Shown: positions 25,879-35,592, counted from the first letter of the stretch. The stretch: 64,000 nucleotides of DNA from Diaphorobacter limosus (GCF_033100095.1 NZ_CP136921.1:1024501-1088500), one strand, 5' to 3'. A program made the numbers and translations. Notes: generated by a model from the letters alone, not told the origin.

Positions 25879-26598
25879 ATGGACGAGCCGATTCTTACCA
25901 TCGAGGAACGCGAGGCGATCAACTCCGGTCGCTGGTTTTCCACCCTCTCCCCCTCCCTGCGTCACGACATATTGCGATGTGCCACGGTGAAACGCTACAA
26001 GGACGGCGCGCTCATGGCCGCGCGCGGCGAACCGCCCGAGGGCTGGATTGGCTGCGCGCGCGGCGCAGTGCGCGTCAGCTCCACCTCGCTGTCGGGCAAG
26101 CAGATCACGCTGACCTATGTAGAGCCTGGCATCTGGTTCGGCGACGTGGCGATGTTCGACGGCGACCGGCGCACGCACGATGCCTATGCCCATGGCGACA
26201 CCACCGTCCTGCATGTGGCACGCGCCGATTTCAAGAAGATCCTGGCCCAGCACACCGAACTCTACGAGGCCATGCTGCGCCTGCACGCGCGCCGCATACG
26301 CCAGCTGTTCGGTCTGGTGGAAGACCTGAACACCCTGCCCCTGCGCGCGCGCCTGGCCAAGCAGCTGTTGCACCTGGTGCGCAGCTATGGCGTGCCCAGC
26401 CTGGAGAACGGCAACGAAATCCGCATCGGCCTGCAGCTGGCCCAGGAAGAACTGGCACAACTGCTGGGCGCATCGCGCCAGCGCGTGAACCAGGAGCTCA
26501 AGGCCATGGAGCGCGAGGATGCGATCCGCATCGAAGCCGGCGGCCTGGTGGTGCGCGACCGCGAGGCACTGATGCGCATCGCCGAATCTGGCCCATGA
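25879..26598 (+). CDS. Crp/Fnr-family transcriptional regulator
   Basis: 239 residues. An N-terminal cyclic-nucleotide-binding-like barrel (about 20-140, PGIWFGDVAMFDG) leads to a dimer helix and a C-terminal winged helix (about 160-230) with recognition helix LGASRQRVNQELKAME. There are no clustered N-terminal Cys, so it is not a classic iron-sulfur FNR. It is followed 30 bp later by a phosphotransferase gene it may be cotranscribed with. The target genes are unknown. Confidence 0.88.
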   Translation: MDEPILTIEEREAINSGRWFSTLSPSLRHDILRCATVKRYKDGALMAARGEPPEGWIGCARGAVRVSSTSLSGKQITLTYVEPGIWFGDVAMFDGDRRTHDAYAHGDTTVLHVARADFKKILAQHTELYEAMLRLHARRIRQLFGLVEDLNTLPLRARLAKQLLHLVRSYGVPSLENGNEIRIGLQLAQEELAQLLGASRQRVNQELKAMEREDAIRIEAGGLVVRDREALMRIAESGP

Positions 26599-26628
26599 GC
26601 CCCCATTCCAACCCCTGTATCTGACCCC

Positions 26629-27714
26629 ATGAGCAATTTTGAGCAATTCGTCGGCACCCGCCCCGTTTCCGAGCAACACGCCTTCGACACCGAGGCCCTG
26701 ACTGCCTGGCTGTCGCAGCATGTGCAGGGCTTTGCCGGCCCGCTGCGGGTGGAGATGTTCAAGGGCGGCCAGTCCAACCCCACCTACCAGCTGATCACGC
26801 CCGCGCGCAGCTACGTCATGCGCTCCAAGCCCGGGCCGGTGGCCAGGCTGCTGCCCTCGGCCCACGCCATAGAGCGTGAATATGCGGTCATGCGCGGCCT
26901 GGCCGGCAGCGACGTGCCCGTGCCGCAGATGCTGGCGCTGTGCGAGGACGAATCCATCATCGGGCGCGCCTTCTACATCATGGAATTCATGGCCGGCCGC
27001 GTGCTCTGGGACCAATCCCTGCCGGGCATGAGCGTGCTCGAGCGCGGCGCCATCTACGACGAGATGAACCGCGTCATCGCGGCGCTGCACAGCGTCGACT
27101 ACGCCGCGCGCGGCCTGGGCGGCTACGGCAAGCCGGGCAACTACTTCGAGCGCCAGATCGGCCGCTGGAGCAAGCAGTACCAGGCCTCCATCACCGAGCC
27201 GATTGCCGAGATGGACAGGCTCATGCAATGGCTGCCCGAGCACATGCCCGCCAGCGCCCGCGATGAAAGCCGCGTCTCCATCGTGCATGGCGACTACCGG
27301 CTGGACAACCTCATGTTCCACCCCACCGAGCCACGTGCCATCGCGGTGCTCGACTGGGAGCTGTCCACCCTGGGCCATCCGCTGGCCGACTTTGCCTACC
27401 ACTGCATGAGCTGGCATATCCCGGCCACGCTGTCACGCGGCATCGGCGGGCTGGACATAGCCGCCCTGGGCATACCGCAAGAGGCGGACTACATCCGGCG
27501 CTATTGCCAGCGCACCGGCATCCAGGATGTGGACGCGCTGCACGCGGACTGGAACTTCTACCTGGCCTACAACATGTTCCGCATCGCCGCCATCCTGCAG
27601 GGCATCGCCAAGCGCGTCGAAGCCGGCACGGCCGCCAGCGCCCAGGCCAAGGCCGCCGGAGCCACGGCCCGCCCCATGGCCGAACTGGCCTGGACGTTCG
27701 CACAGAAACGATAA
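26629..27714 (+). CDS. Phosphotransferase family protein (APH / ACAD10-N-terminal type)
   Basis: 361 residues with the aminoglycoside-phosphotransferase kinase-like fold. The nucleotide loop region is FKGGQSNPTYQL. The catalytic loop is IVHGDYRLDNLMFHP and the metal-binding segment is AVLDWELSTLGHPLADF. This subgroup is usually found with acyl-CoA dehydrogenases in fatty or hydroxy acid breakdown rather than antibiotic resistance. None is adjacent, but a 3-HCDH relic lies 1 kb upstream, so the locus may have lost acyl-CoA genes. Confidence 0.85.
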   Translation: MSNFEQFVGTRPVSEQHAFDTEALTAWLSQHVQGFAGPLRVEMFKGGQSNPTYQLITPARSYVMRSKPGPVARLLPSAHAIEREYAVMRGLAGSDVPVPQMLALCEDESIIGRAFYIMEFMAGRVLWDQSLPGMSVLERGAIYDEMNRVIAALHSVDYAARGLGGYGKPGNYFERQIGRWSKQYQASITEPIAEMDRLMQWLPEHMPASARDESRVSIVHGDYRLDNLMFHPTEPRAIAVLDWELSTLGHPLADFAYHCMSWHIPATLSRGIGGLDIAALGIPQEADYIRRYCQRTGIQDVDALHADWNFYLAYNMFRIAAILQGIAKRVEAGTAASAQAKAAGATARPMAELAWTFAQKR

Positions 27715-27788
27715 GAGAGTGAAGCTCCGCCAATGGGCTCGGTGATACAGATGCAAACCATTACCCAGGGTTTGCCCTAGTCCGCCAG

Positions 27789-27832
27789 AGGTGCAACCTT
27801 TGCGATATTCGCAGACTTCATTGGTTGCACCT
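27789..27832 (+). promoter_or_regulatory. Candidate PutA operator: inverted GTTGCA sites
   Basis: AGGTGCAACC (27789-27798) and GGTTGCACCT (27823-27832) are perfect 10-bp inverted copies separated by 24 bp; the second ends 11 bp before the putA ATG. GTTGCA is the known core bound by the ribbon-helix-helix domain of E. coli PutA, and this PutA has such a domain. The site is inferred to serve autorepression when proline is absent. Confidence 0.7.
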
Positions 27833-27843
27833 TTTTCTTCCCC

Positions 27844-30800
27844 ATGAGCACTACCGTTGGCATCAAGGTCGATGACCTGCTGCGCGAGCGCATCCGCAAC
27901 GCCGCCCAGAATCTGAACCGCACCCCGCACTGGCTGATCAAGCAGGCGGTACTGCAATATGTCGATGCGCTGGAACGTGGCGCCAGCACCATCCGCATCT
28001 TTGGCACCGACGACGGCGTGCCTGACGATGGCAAGGACGAAGTGCAACCCCAGGCGCAACACGAGGTGCAACCCTTCCTCGAATTTGCCCAGTCCATCCT
28101 GCCGCAGACGCCGCTGCGCGCCGCCATCACCGCCGCCTGGCACCGCCCCGAGACCGAGTGCCTGCCGGCGCTGCTGCCGCTGGCGCGCACCCAGGACGAG
28201 GCCCAGGCCGCCAAGGTGACCGAGCTGGCCACGCGCCTGGTGCAGGGCCTGCGCGACGCGCCCGTGGCCAGCGGCGTGGCGGCGCTGGTGCAGGAGTTTT
28301 CGCTGTCCAGCCAGGAAGGCGTGGCGCTGATGTGCCTGGCCGAGGCGCTCTTGCGTATTCCCGACAAGGCCACGCGCGACGTGCTGATCCGCGACAAGAT
28401 CAGCCGCGGCGACTGGAAGTCGCACGTCGGCCGCTCGCCCTCGCTGTTCGTCAACGCCGCCGCCTGGGGCCTGGTGCTGACCGGCAAGCTGACCAGTACC
28501 AGCAGCGAGAAGAGCCTGTCGTCGGCGCTGACGCGCGTCATCGGCAAGGGCGGCGAGCCGCTGATCCGCCAGGGCGTGCACCGCGCCATGAAGCTGATGG
28601 GCGAGCAGTTCGTCACCGGCCAGAACATTGCCGAGGCGCTGGCCAATAGCCGCACTTATGAAAAGCAAGGCTTTCGCTACAGCTACGACATGCTGGGCGA
28701 GGCCGCGGCCACTGAGCATGACGCCCAGCGCTACCTGCGCGACTACGAGCAGGCCATCCACGCCATCGGCGCAGCGTCCGCCGGGCGCGGCATTTTTGAA
28801 GGCCCGGGCATCTCGATCAAGCTCTCGGCCCTGCACCCGCGCTACTCGCGCGCGCAGTACGACCGCGTCATGGGCGAGCTGCTGCCGCGCGTGCTGCACC
28901 TGGCCGAGCTGGCCAAGAAGTACGACATCGGCATGAACATCGACGCCGAGGAGGCCGATCGCCTGGAGATCTCGCTCGACCTGATGGAAGCCCTGTGCGC
29001 CGCGCCCAGCTTGAAGGGCTGGAGCGGCATCGGCTTTGTCGTGCAGGCCTACCAAAAGCGCTGCCCGCACGTCATCGACTATCTGATCGACCTGGCCCGC
29101 CGCAGCCGCCGCCGCCTGATGGTGCGCCTGGTCAAGGGCGCCTACTGGGACAGCGAGATCAAGCGCGCCCAACTGGACGGCCAGGCCGGCTACCCGGTCT
29201 ACACGCGCAAGGTCTACACCGACGTGAGCTACCTGGCCTGCGCACGCAAGCTGCTGGAGGCCCCCGACGCCATCTACCCGCAGTTCGCCACGCACAACGC
29301 GCAGACGCTGTCCTCCATCTACCAGCTGGCGGCCAGCGTGGGCGGCAGCTACTACAGCGGCCAGTACGAATTCCAGTGCCTGCACGGCATGGGCGAGCCG
29401 CTGTACGCGCAGGTCACCGGCGCGGCGTCGGAAGGCAAGCTGGCGCGGCCCTGCCGCATCTACGCCCCGGTGGGCAGCCACGAGACGCTGCTCGCCTACC
29501 TGGTGCGCCGTCTGCTGGAGAACGGCGCCAACACCTCGTTCGTCAACCGCATTGGCGACGCCAGCGTGCCGGTGTCCGAGCTGGTCGTCGACCCGGTGGT
29601 CGAAGTCATGCAAATCGCCAGCCAGGAAGGCCGCCTGGGCGCGCCGCACCCGCGCATTGCCCTGCCCACAGCGCTGTTCGCCGGCCTGGGCGCGCAGGCC
29701 CGCGCCAACTCGCAGGGCGTGAACCTGGCCAACGAGCAGCAGCTCGCGTCACTGGCCGCCGCCCTGCTCTACAGCACGCGCCAAACCTATCTGGCCGCAC
29801 CCGCTGGTGTGGAGCTGCCGGCCGACCCGGCGCGCACCGCGGGCTGGCAGGCCCTGCCCAACCCGGCCGAGCTGCGCGACACCGTGGGCTGGGTGCGCGA
29901 GGCCAGCGCCGACGAGGTGCAGACCGCCGCCGCACGCGCCGCGCTGGCCGGCCCGATCTGGGCTGGCACACCGCCGGCAGCCCGCGCCGACGCGCTGGCC
30001 CGCGCCGCCGACCTGCTGGAGCAGCGCAGCCAGCCGCTGATGGGCCTGATCCAGCGCGAGGCCGGCAAGACCCTGCCCAACGCCGTGGCCGAAATCCGCG
30101 AGGCAGTGGACTTTCTGCGCTACTACGGCGCCCAGGTGGCGGCCGAATTCGACAACGCCAGCCAGCGCCCGCTGGGCGTGGTGCTGGCCATCAGCCCATG
30201 GAACTTTCCGCTGGCCATCTTTGCTGGCCAGGTGGCCGCGGCCCTGGCCGCAGGCAACACCGTGCTGGCCAAGCCGGCCGAGCAAACGCCGCTCACCGCC
30301 GCCGCCATGGTGCAAATCCTGCACGAGGCCGGCGTGCCGCAGGACGCGCTGCAGCTCGTGCCCGGCCGCGGCGAGAGCGTGGGCGCGGCCCTGGTGGCGC
30401 ACCCGCAGGTCGCCGGCGTCATGTTCACCGGCTCGACCGAGGTGGCGCGCATCATCGCGCGCCAGCTGGCCAAGCGCCTGTCGCCCAGCGGCCAGGCGAT
30501 TCCGCTGATCGCCGAGACCGGCGGGCAAAACGCCATGATCGTGGATTCCTCGGCCCTGGCCGAGCAGGTGGTGGGCGACGTGCTGGCCAGCGCGTTTGAC
30601 TCGGCCGGCCAGCGCTGCTCGGCGCTGCGCGTGCTGTGCCTGCAGGAAGACGTGGCCGAGCGCACCCTGCACATGCTGCGCCACGCCCTGCAGGAGTGGA
30701 ACATGGGCAACCCGGACCAGCTGTCGACCGACGTTGGCCCGGTGATCGACGCCGAGGCGCGCGCCCAGATCGAGGCGCATATCGAGCGCATGCAGGCGGC

Positions 30801-31839
30801 CGGCCAGAAGGTCACGCGCGTGCAGCGCGGCAACGGCGCCGCGCTCAACGGCCACTTCGTGGCCCCGGCCATCATCGAGATCGACAGCCCGGCGCGCCTG
30901 ACGCGCGAGGTCTTCGGCCCGGTGCTGCACGTGATTCGCTTCCAACGTGAGCAGCTCGACCAGCTGATCGACGGCATCAACGCCACCGGCTACGGCCTGA
31001 CTTTTGGCATGCACAGCCGCATCGACGAGACCATCGCCCACCTGACCGAGCGCGTGCACGCCGGCAACATCTATGTGAACCGCAACGTCATCGGCGCCGT
31101 GGTCGGCGTGCAGCCCTTTGGCGGCATGGGCCTGTCGGGCACCGGCCCCAAGGCCGGCGGCCCGTTGTACCTGCACCGCCTGGTGCAAGGCAACCCCAAC
31201 GCCGCGCTGGCCAGCGTGCCCACGGCCGAGGCCGCACCGGCCAGCCGGGCGCTGCTCGAACGCCTGACGCAGGCCAACCTGCCAGGCGCCAGCGCCACGC
31301 AGCTGCGCGCGCTGATCGACGCCGCCCTGGCCGCCACGCGCGTGGGCGCCAGCTGGCTGCTGCCCGGCCCCACGGGTGAATCCAACCGCTACCGCCTGCT
31401 GCCGCGCGGCGCCGTCTGGGCGCTGCCGGCCAGCACCCTGGGCCTGGTGCACCAGGTGGTGGCGGCACTGGCCAGCGGCAACCCCTGCCATGTGGTGCTA
31501 CCCGAGCAGGACAGCGGCTGCACCGCGCTGTGGCAGGCGCTGCGCCAAAGCGCTGGCGCCGAGGGCACGGCCTGGCTGCACAGCGCCGAGGCAGCCAGCC
31601 TGGACGACGCGGCCACGCCCATGGCGGCGCTGCTGTTCGAGGGCGACGGCGACGCGCTGCTGCAGGTGGCGGCGCGCGTGGCCGCGCGTGACGGCGCCAT
31701 CGTGCGTGTTGAAAGCCGCTCCAGCGACGAGCTGGCCACCGGCCGCAGCTACGACCTGGCCGCGCTGGTGCACGAGCAGTCGATCAGCACCAACACCGCG
31801 GCGGCGGGCGGCAACGCCCAGCTCATGACCATGGCCTGA
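27844..31839 (+). CDS. putA: Trifunctional proline dehydrogenase / P5C dehydrogenase / repressor PutA
   Basis: Oxidises proline to glutamate on the membrane face and represses its own genes. 1331 residues: ribbon-helix-helix DNA-binding domain (about 1-47, GIKVDDLLRERIRNAAQNLN), proline dehydrogenase barrel (about 190-560, ending near RIGDASVPVSELVVDP), and aldehyde dehydrogenase domain (about 600-1110) with catalytic Glu891 (AETGGQ) and Cys925 (GQRCSALR). The rest is a C-terminal ALDH-like domain typical of long PutAs. The presence of the first domain makes the putative operator just upstream credible. putP follows. Confidence 0.96.
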   Translation: MSTTVGIKVDDLLRERIRNAAQNLNRTPHWLIKQAVLQYVDALERGASTIRIFGTDDGVPDDGKDEVQPQAQHEVQPFLEFAQSILPQTPLRAAITAAWHRPETECLPALLPLARTQDEAQAAKVTELATRLVQGLRDAPVASGVAALVQEFSLSSQEGVALMCLAEALLRIPDKATRDVLIRDKISRGDWKSHVGRSPSLFVNAAAWGLVLTGKLTSTSSEKSLSSALTRVIGKGGEPLIRQGVHRAMKLMGEQFVTGQNIAEALANSRTYEKQGFRYSYDMLGEAAATEHDAQRYLRDYEQAIHAIGAASAGRGIFEGPGISIKLSALHPRYSRAQYDRVMGELLPRVLHLAELAKKYDIGMNIDAEEADRLEISLDLMEALCAAPSLKGWSGIGFVVQAYQKRCPHVIDYLIDLARRSRRRLMVRLVKGAYWDSEIKRAQLDGQAGYPVYTRKVYTDVSYLACARKLLEAPDAIYPQFATHNAQTLSSIYQLAASVGGSYYSGQYEFQCLHGMGEPLYAQVTGAASEGKLARPCRIYAPVGSHETLLAYLVRRLLENGANTSFVNRIGDASVPVSELVVDPVVEVMQIASQEGRLGAPHPRIALPTALFAGLGAQARANSQGVNLANEQQLASLAAALLYSTRQTYLAAPAGVELPADPARTAGWQALPNPAELRDTVGWVREASADEVQTAAARAALAGPIWAGTPPAARADALARAADLLEQRSQPLMGLIQREAGKTLPNAVAEIREAVDFLRYYGAQVAAEFDNASQRPLGVVLAISPWNFPLAIFAGQVAAALAAGNTVLAKPAEQTPLTAAAMVQILHEAGVPQDALQLVPGRGESVGAALVAHPQVAGVMFTGSTEVARIIARQLAKRLSPSGQAIPLIAETGGQNAMIVDSSALAEQVVGDVLASAFDSAGQRCSALRVLCLQEDVAERTLHMLRHALQEWNMGNPDQLSTDVGPVIDAEARAQIEAHIERMQAAGQKVTRVQRGNGAALNGHFVAPAIIEIDSPARLTREVFGPVLHVIRFQREQLDQLIDGINATGYGLTFGMHSRIDETIAHLTERVHAGNIYVNRNVIGAVVGVQPFGGMGLSGTGPKAGGPLYLHRLVQGNPNAALASVPTAEAAPASRALLERLTQANLPGASATQLRALIDAALAATRVGASWLLPGPTGESNRYRLLPRGAVWALPASTLGLVHQVVAALASGNPCHVVLPEQDSGCTALWQALRQSAGAEGTAWLHSAEAASLDDAATPMAALLFEGDGDALLQVAARVAARDGAIVRVESRSSDELATGRSYDLAALVHEQSISTNTAAAGGNAQLMTMA

Positions 31840-31857
31840 TGCGCGTTGCGCCGGTTT

Positions 31858-31895
31858 GACCCCCTCTCCCTCTGGGAGAGGGTGGGGGTGAGGGC
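31858..31895 (+). repeat. CTCTCC / GGGTGAGGG inverted repeat between putA and putP
   Basis: CCCTCTCCCTCTGGGAGAGG followed by GTGGGGGTGAGGG is nearly the same as the right half of the MITE at 1990-2017. The flanks also match (TTGCGCCGG before; TCTGAAACATGCC after). It looks like a partial copy of that element and can fold into a hairpin between putA and putP. Confidence 0.5.
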
Positions 31896-31929
31896 CGGCA
31901 GCCGTATCTGAAACATGCCGTCAAGCAAT

Positions 31930-31974
31930 TAAATAGGCTGCATCTCTTTTAAATAAAGCGTTTGTAGCTATCAA
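31930..31974 (-). repeat. Dispersed ~45-bp repeat, copy 5 (diverged)
   Basis: In reverse orientation: TTTGATAGCTACAAACGCTT, an A/T-rich loop, then GATGCAGCCTATTTAA. It lies just upstream of the putP ribosome-binding region. Confidence 0.5.
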
Positions 31975-31988
31975 AACGAGAGTAAATC

Positions 31989-33509
31989 ATGCAATACAAC
32001 TGGAACGACCCGACGGCGATCATGTTCGCCGTCTACCTGGTCGCCATGCTGGGCATTGGCGCCCTGGGCTACCTGGGCACCAAGAACCTGTCGGACTACA
32101 TCCTGGGCGGGCGCAGCCTGGGCAGCTTTGTCACGGCGCTGTCGGCCGGCGCGTCCGACATGAGCGGCTGGCTGCTCATGGGCCTGCCCGGTGCGGTCTA
32201 TCTGTCGGGCCTGTCGGAGTCGTGGATTGCCATCGGCCTGGTGGCAGGCGCCTACCTCAACTGGCGCCTGGTGGCGGCGCGCCTGCGCCTGTACACCGAG
32301 CGCGCCGGCAACGCGCTGACCCTGCCCGACTACCTGGCCAACCGCTTTGAAGACAAGGGCAACCTGCTGCGCATCGTCACCGCCCTGGTGATTCTGGTGT
32401 TCTTCACGCTGTACTGCGCCTCGGGCGTGGTCGCCGGTGCGCGCCTGTTCGAAAACATGTTCGGCATGCCCTACGCAACCGCCCTGTGGGTCGGCGCGGC
32501 CTGCACCATTGCCTATGTGCTGATCGGCGGCTTTCTGGCCGTCAGCTGGACCGACACCATCCAGGCCTCGATGATGATTACCGCGCTGATCCTGGCGCCG
32601 GTCATGGCCTATCTGGCCGTCGCAGGCCAGCTGCAGCCCGGCCAAGACTGGAGCGCCATCGTCAGCGCCGAGAAGTTCGACCTGTTCAAGGGCGCAAGCT
32701 TCGTCGGTATCGTCTCGCTGCTGGCCTGGGGCCTGGGCTACTTCGGCCAGCCGCACATCCTGGTGCGCTTCATGGCCGCGTCGTCGGTGCAGACCATTCC
32801 TGCCGCGCGCCGCATCAGCATGACCTGGATGATTCTGTGCCTGATGGGCGCCGTGGCCGTGGGCTTTGTCGGCATCCCCTTCTTTGCCGCGCACACGAGT
32901 GGCGCGGCGGCCGTGAACGCCAACGCCGAGACGGTGTTCATGGAAGTCTCCAAGCAGCTGTTCAACCCCTGGATCGCCGGCGCCCTGCTGGCCGCCATTT
33001 TGGCTGCGGTGATGAGCACGCTGTCGTGCCAGCTGCTGGTGTGCTCGAGCGCCTTGACCGAGGACATCTACCGCGTCTTCCTGCGCAAGAACGCCAGCCA
33101 GACCGAGCTGGTCTGGGTCGGCCGCATCATGGTGCTGGTGGTCGCGCTGATTGCGATTGCCATCGCCAGCAACCCCGAGGCCAAGGTGCTGGGCATGGTC
33201 AGCTACGCCTGGGCCGGCTTTGGCGCGGCGTTTGGCCCGGTCATCATCCTGTCGCTGTTCTGGGGCCGCATGACGCGCGGCGGCGCGCTCGCCGGCATCA
33301 TCGTCGGCGCCGTCACGGTGCTGGTGTGGAAGCAGTTCGCGCTGTGGGGCCTGTACGAAATCGTGCCCGGCTTCATCCTGGGCTGGGTGTCGGTGGTGGT
33401 GGCAAGCCTGCTGAGTGCCGAGCCATCAAAGAGCATGCGCCAGGCCCATGCTACGGTGGAGCGTGAATTTGCCCAGATCAGCCAAGGCCGATGGGTCAGC
33501 GCGGCATGA
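31989..33509 (+). CDS. putP: Sodium/proline symporter PutP
   Basis: Imports proline with Na+ for breakdown by PutA. The 506-residue member of the solute:sodium symporter family has about 13 membrane helices. The conserved region LSDYILGGRSLGSFVTALSA is near residue 40, followed by GASDMSGWLLMGLPG, typical of PutP. It lies 149 bp after putA in the same direction, separated by two repeat elements, so it may have its own promoter or partial readthrough. A terminator follows. Confidence 0.95.
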   Translation: MQYNWNDPTAIMFAVYLVAMLGIGALGYLGTKNLSDYILGGRSLGSFVTALSAGASDMSGWLLMGLPGAVYLSGLSESWIAIGLVAGAYLNWRLVAARLRLYTERAGNALTLPDYLANRFEDKGNLLRIVTALVILVFFTLYCASGVVAGARLFENMFGMPYATALWVGAACTIAYVLIGGFLAVSWTDTIQASMMITALILAPVMAYLAVAGQLQPGQDWSAIVSAEKFDLFKGASFVGIVSLLAWGLGYFGQPHILVRFMAASSVQTIPAARRISMTWMILCLMGAVAVGFVGIPFFAAHTSGAAAVNANAETVFMEVSKQLFNPWIAGALLAAILAAVMSTLSCQLLVCSSALTEDIYRVFLRKNASQTELVWVGRIMVLVVALIAIAIASNPEAKVLGMVSYAWAGFGAAFGPVIILSLFWGRMTRGGALAGIIVGAVTVLVWKQFALWGLYEIVPGFILGWVSVVVASLLSAEPSKSMRQAHATVEREFAQISQGRWVSAA

Positions 33510-33532
33510 AATAGGTAAACCCGACCGATACC

Positions 33533-33567
33533 AGGCCCGGTACTGCGCAGCAGGCCGGGCCTTTTGC
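33533..33567 (+). terminator. Rho-independent terminator after putP
   Basis: Stem AGGCCCGG / CCGGGCCT with a 14-base loop, followed by TTTGCTTTG. It lies 24 bp after the putP stop. Confidence 0.7.
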
Positions 33568-33632
33568 TTTGCAGCCTGCAGGTTTGCGTTTCACCTCGTA
33601 AAATGCAACCGTTACCAACCGTTTTCATTGTC

Positions 33633-34436
33633 ATGAAGAAAACCCCGACGGATGTCCAACCCAAACCCAGCGTGCAGGTGCTGGAGCGCATGTTCCGGTT
33701 GATCGATGTGCTGGCGTCCAGGGAGGAGTCCGTCTCGCTCAAGGAAATCAGCGAACGCACCGGCCTGCACCCGTCCACGGCGCACCGCATCCTCAACGAC
33801 ATGACGATAGGCCGCTTCGTGGATCGCCCCGAATCGGGCAGCTACCGCCTGGGCATGCGCCTCCTGGAGCTGGGCAACCTGGTCAAGGCGCGCCTGTCGG
33901 TGCGCGACGCCGCCATGGCCCCGATGCGCCACTTGCACAAGCTGATACAGCAGCCGGTGAACCTGAGCGTGCGCCAGGGCGACGAGATCGTCTATGTCGA
34001 GCGCGCCTACAGCGAGCGCTCGGGCATGCAGGTGGTGCGCGCCATTGGCGGGCATGCACCGCTGCACCTGACCTCCACCGGCAAGCTGTTTCTGGCCTCG
34101 GAAGACACGCAGCGCGTGCGCGCCTACGCCACGCGCACCGGCCTGCCCGGCCATACGCGCAACAGCATCACCCAATTGCCAATGCTGGAGCGCGAACTGA
34201 GCAAGGCGCGCCAGTACGGCATTGCGCGCGACAACGAGGAGCTGGAGCTGGGCGTGCGCTGCATGGCCGCCGGTGTGTTCGACGACCAGGGGCAGCTGGT
34301 GGCCGGCTTGTCGATCTCGGCACCAGCCGATCGCCTGGACGACGGCTGGGTGCCGAAGCTGCAGGCCGCGGCACAGGAGATCTCGCTGGCGCTGGGCTAC
34401 AGCACGGGTCAGCGCACCGTGCTCCAGGGGGTGTGA
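33633..34436 (+). CDS. IclR-family transcriptional regulator
   Basis: 267 residues. N-terminal winged helix (about 12-75, LKEISERTGLHPSTAHRILN), then the IclR effector-binding domain (about 90-265) with the MAAGVFDDQGQLVAGLSIS segment. I use the ATG at 33633 (MKKTPTDVQPK); ATG 33603 is in frame but lacks a better ribosome site. It follows putP after a terminator and is convergent with pbpG, so its target is not obvious. Confidence 0.88.
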   Translation: MKKTPTDVQPKPSVQVLERMFRLIDVLASREESVSLKEISERTGLHPSTAHRILNDMTIGRFVDRPESGSYRLGMRLLELGNLVKARLSVRDAAMAPMRHLHKLIQQPVNLSVRQGDEIVYVERAYSERSGMQVVRAIGGHAPLHLTSTGKLFLASEDTQRVRAYATRTGLPGHTRNSITQLPMLERELSKARQYGIARDNEELELGVRCMAAGVFDDQGQLVAGLSISAPADRLDDGWVPKLQAAAQEISLALGYSTGQRTVLQGV

Positions 34437-34449
34437 GGACTGAGCCTGA

Positions 34450-34474
34450 GCGCCACCGTTTTTCCAGGTGGCGC
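34450..34474. other. Stem-loop between iclR-type gene and pbpG
   Basis: GCGCCACC and GGTGGCGC form an 8-bp stem with a T-rich loop in the 48-bp gap between two convergent genes. No T tract follows on either strand, so terminator function is uncertain. Confidence 0.35.
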
Positions 34475-34484
34475 CGCAGCTCGG

Positions 34485-35570
34485 TCAGCTACGCGGCGTG
34501 GCAGCCGCGCCCAGGCTGATGCTGCTGCCGGGGTGCATCTTCTCGACCCAGGAGCGCACCCGCTCGGCATCGCCCAGGCGGCTGAACTTGCCCGCCGAAT
34601 CCAGGAACACCATGATCAGCTTGCGCCCCGCCACCTCGGCCTGCATCACCAGGCAGCGACCGGCCTCGGAGATGTAGCCGGTCTTCTGCAGACCGATGTC
34701 CCAGGTCGGGCTCTTCACCAGGCGGTTGGTATTGTTGTATTGCAGCACGCGGCTACCCACGGTGACCTCGTGCCCCGGGGAGGTGGACAGCTCGCGCAGC
34801 AGTGAGTCGCCATGTGCCACGTTGACCAGCGTGGCCAGGTCATGGGCGCTGGACTGGTTGCTGCTGGACAGGCCGGTGGGCTCGACAAAGCGCGATTCCG
34901 TCATGCCCAGCAGCCGGGCCTTGGCATTCATGCGCTGCACGAAGGCCGTCAGGCCGCCGGGATAGGTGCGCCCCAGCGCGTGCGCGGCGCGGTTCTCGCT
35001 GGACATCAAGGCCAGGTGCAACAGTTCTCCGCGCGACAGCGTGGTGCCCACGGTCAGGCGCGACCCGCTGCCCTTTTCGGTGTCCACATCGTCCTGCGTG
35101 ATGGTGATGGGCTCGTCCATGGGCAGGCGCGCCTCGGAAACGAGCAGGCCGGTCATCAGCTTGGTCAGCGAGGCAATCGGCAGCACCGCATGGTCGTTCT
35201 TGCTCAGCAACACCTCCTTGGTGTCCTGATCGATCACCAGCGCCACGCTGGACTTCAGATCCAGCGGGTCACTGACCGAATGCAGTCCCGCCAGCTGACC
35301 AAAGGACAGGCGTGCGGGCTCGGCCGCCATGCGCACCGGCGCCTTGGCGCTACGCGCTGCCATGCGCGTGGACTTGACCGAACCGGCCTTGCGCTGCGCC
35401 TTGGCGCTCGATTTCACGGCCGCACGCTTGGCCACCACCTGCGACTGTTTCTTGGAGGCAGCGGGTTTGCGTTCGGCGGCCTGCGCACCGGGAAATGCCA
35501 GGGACAGGCCCAGGGCTGCAATGGCCAGAACTTGGGAAAAACGGGTTGCGATGCGAAAACGGGCGTGCAT
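34485..35570 (-). CDS. pbpG: D-alanyl-D-alanine endopeptidase (PBP7-type)
   Basis: Periplasmic penicillin-binding protein of the S11 peptidase family that cleaves peptidoglycan cross-links. 361 residues: signal peptide (cleavage near PGAQA-AERK), a Lys/Ala-rich linker of about 50 residues, then the catalytic domain with SxxK (ASLTKLM), SxN (SSENRAAH) and KTG (LQKTGYISEAG). The start at 35570 (MHARFRIATRF) gives the proper signal peptide. The basic linker is longer than in E. coli PBP7 and may bind the wall or DNA-like polyanions; that is inference. Confidence 0.92.
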   Translation of the reverse strand: MHARFRIATRFSQVLAIAALGLSLAFPGAQAAERKPAASKKQSQVVAKRAAVKSSAKAQRKAGSVKSTRMAARSAKAPVRMAAEPARLSFGQLAGLHSVSDPLDLKSSVALVIDQDTKEVLLSKNDHAVLPIASLTKLMTGLLVSEARLPMDEPITITQDDVDTEKGSGSRLTVGTTLSRGELLHLALMSSENRAAHALGRTYPGGLTAFVQRMNAKARLLGMTESRFVEPTGLSSSNQSSAHDLATLVNVAHGDSLLRELSTSPGHEVTVGSRVLQYNNTNRLVKSPTWDIGLQKTGYISEAGRCLVMQAEVAGRKLIMVFLDSAGKFSRLGDAERVRSWVEKMHPGSSISLGAAATPRS

Positions 35571-35592
35571 CAGAGGCTCCGAACGTAAGAAA

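Noticed and set aside
27433..29649. 738-residue open frame on the minus strand
   Set aside because: Shadow of the phosphotransferase gene and putA; low-complexity translation and no ribosome site.
33599..33612. Third PutA site (TGCAAC) before the IclR-type gene
   Set aside because: A single 6-bp core without an inverted partner; expected by chance at this frequency.
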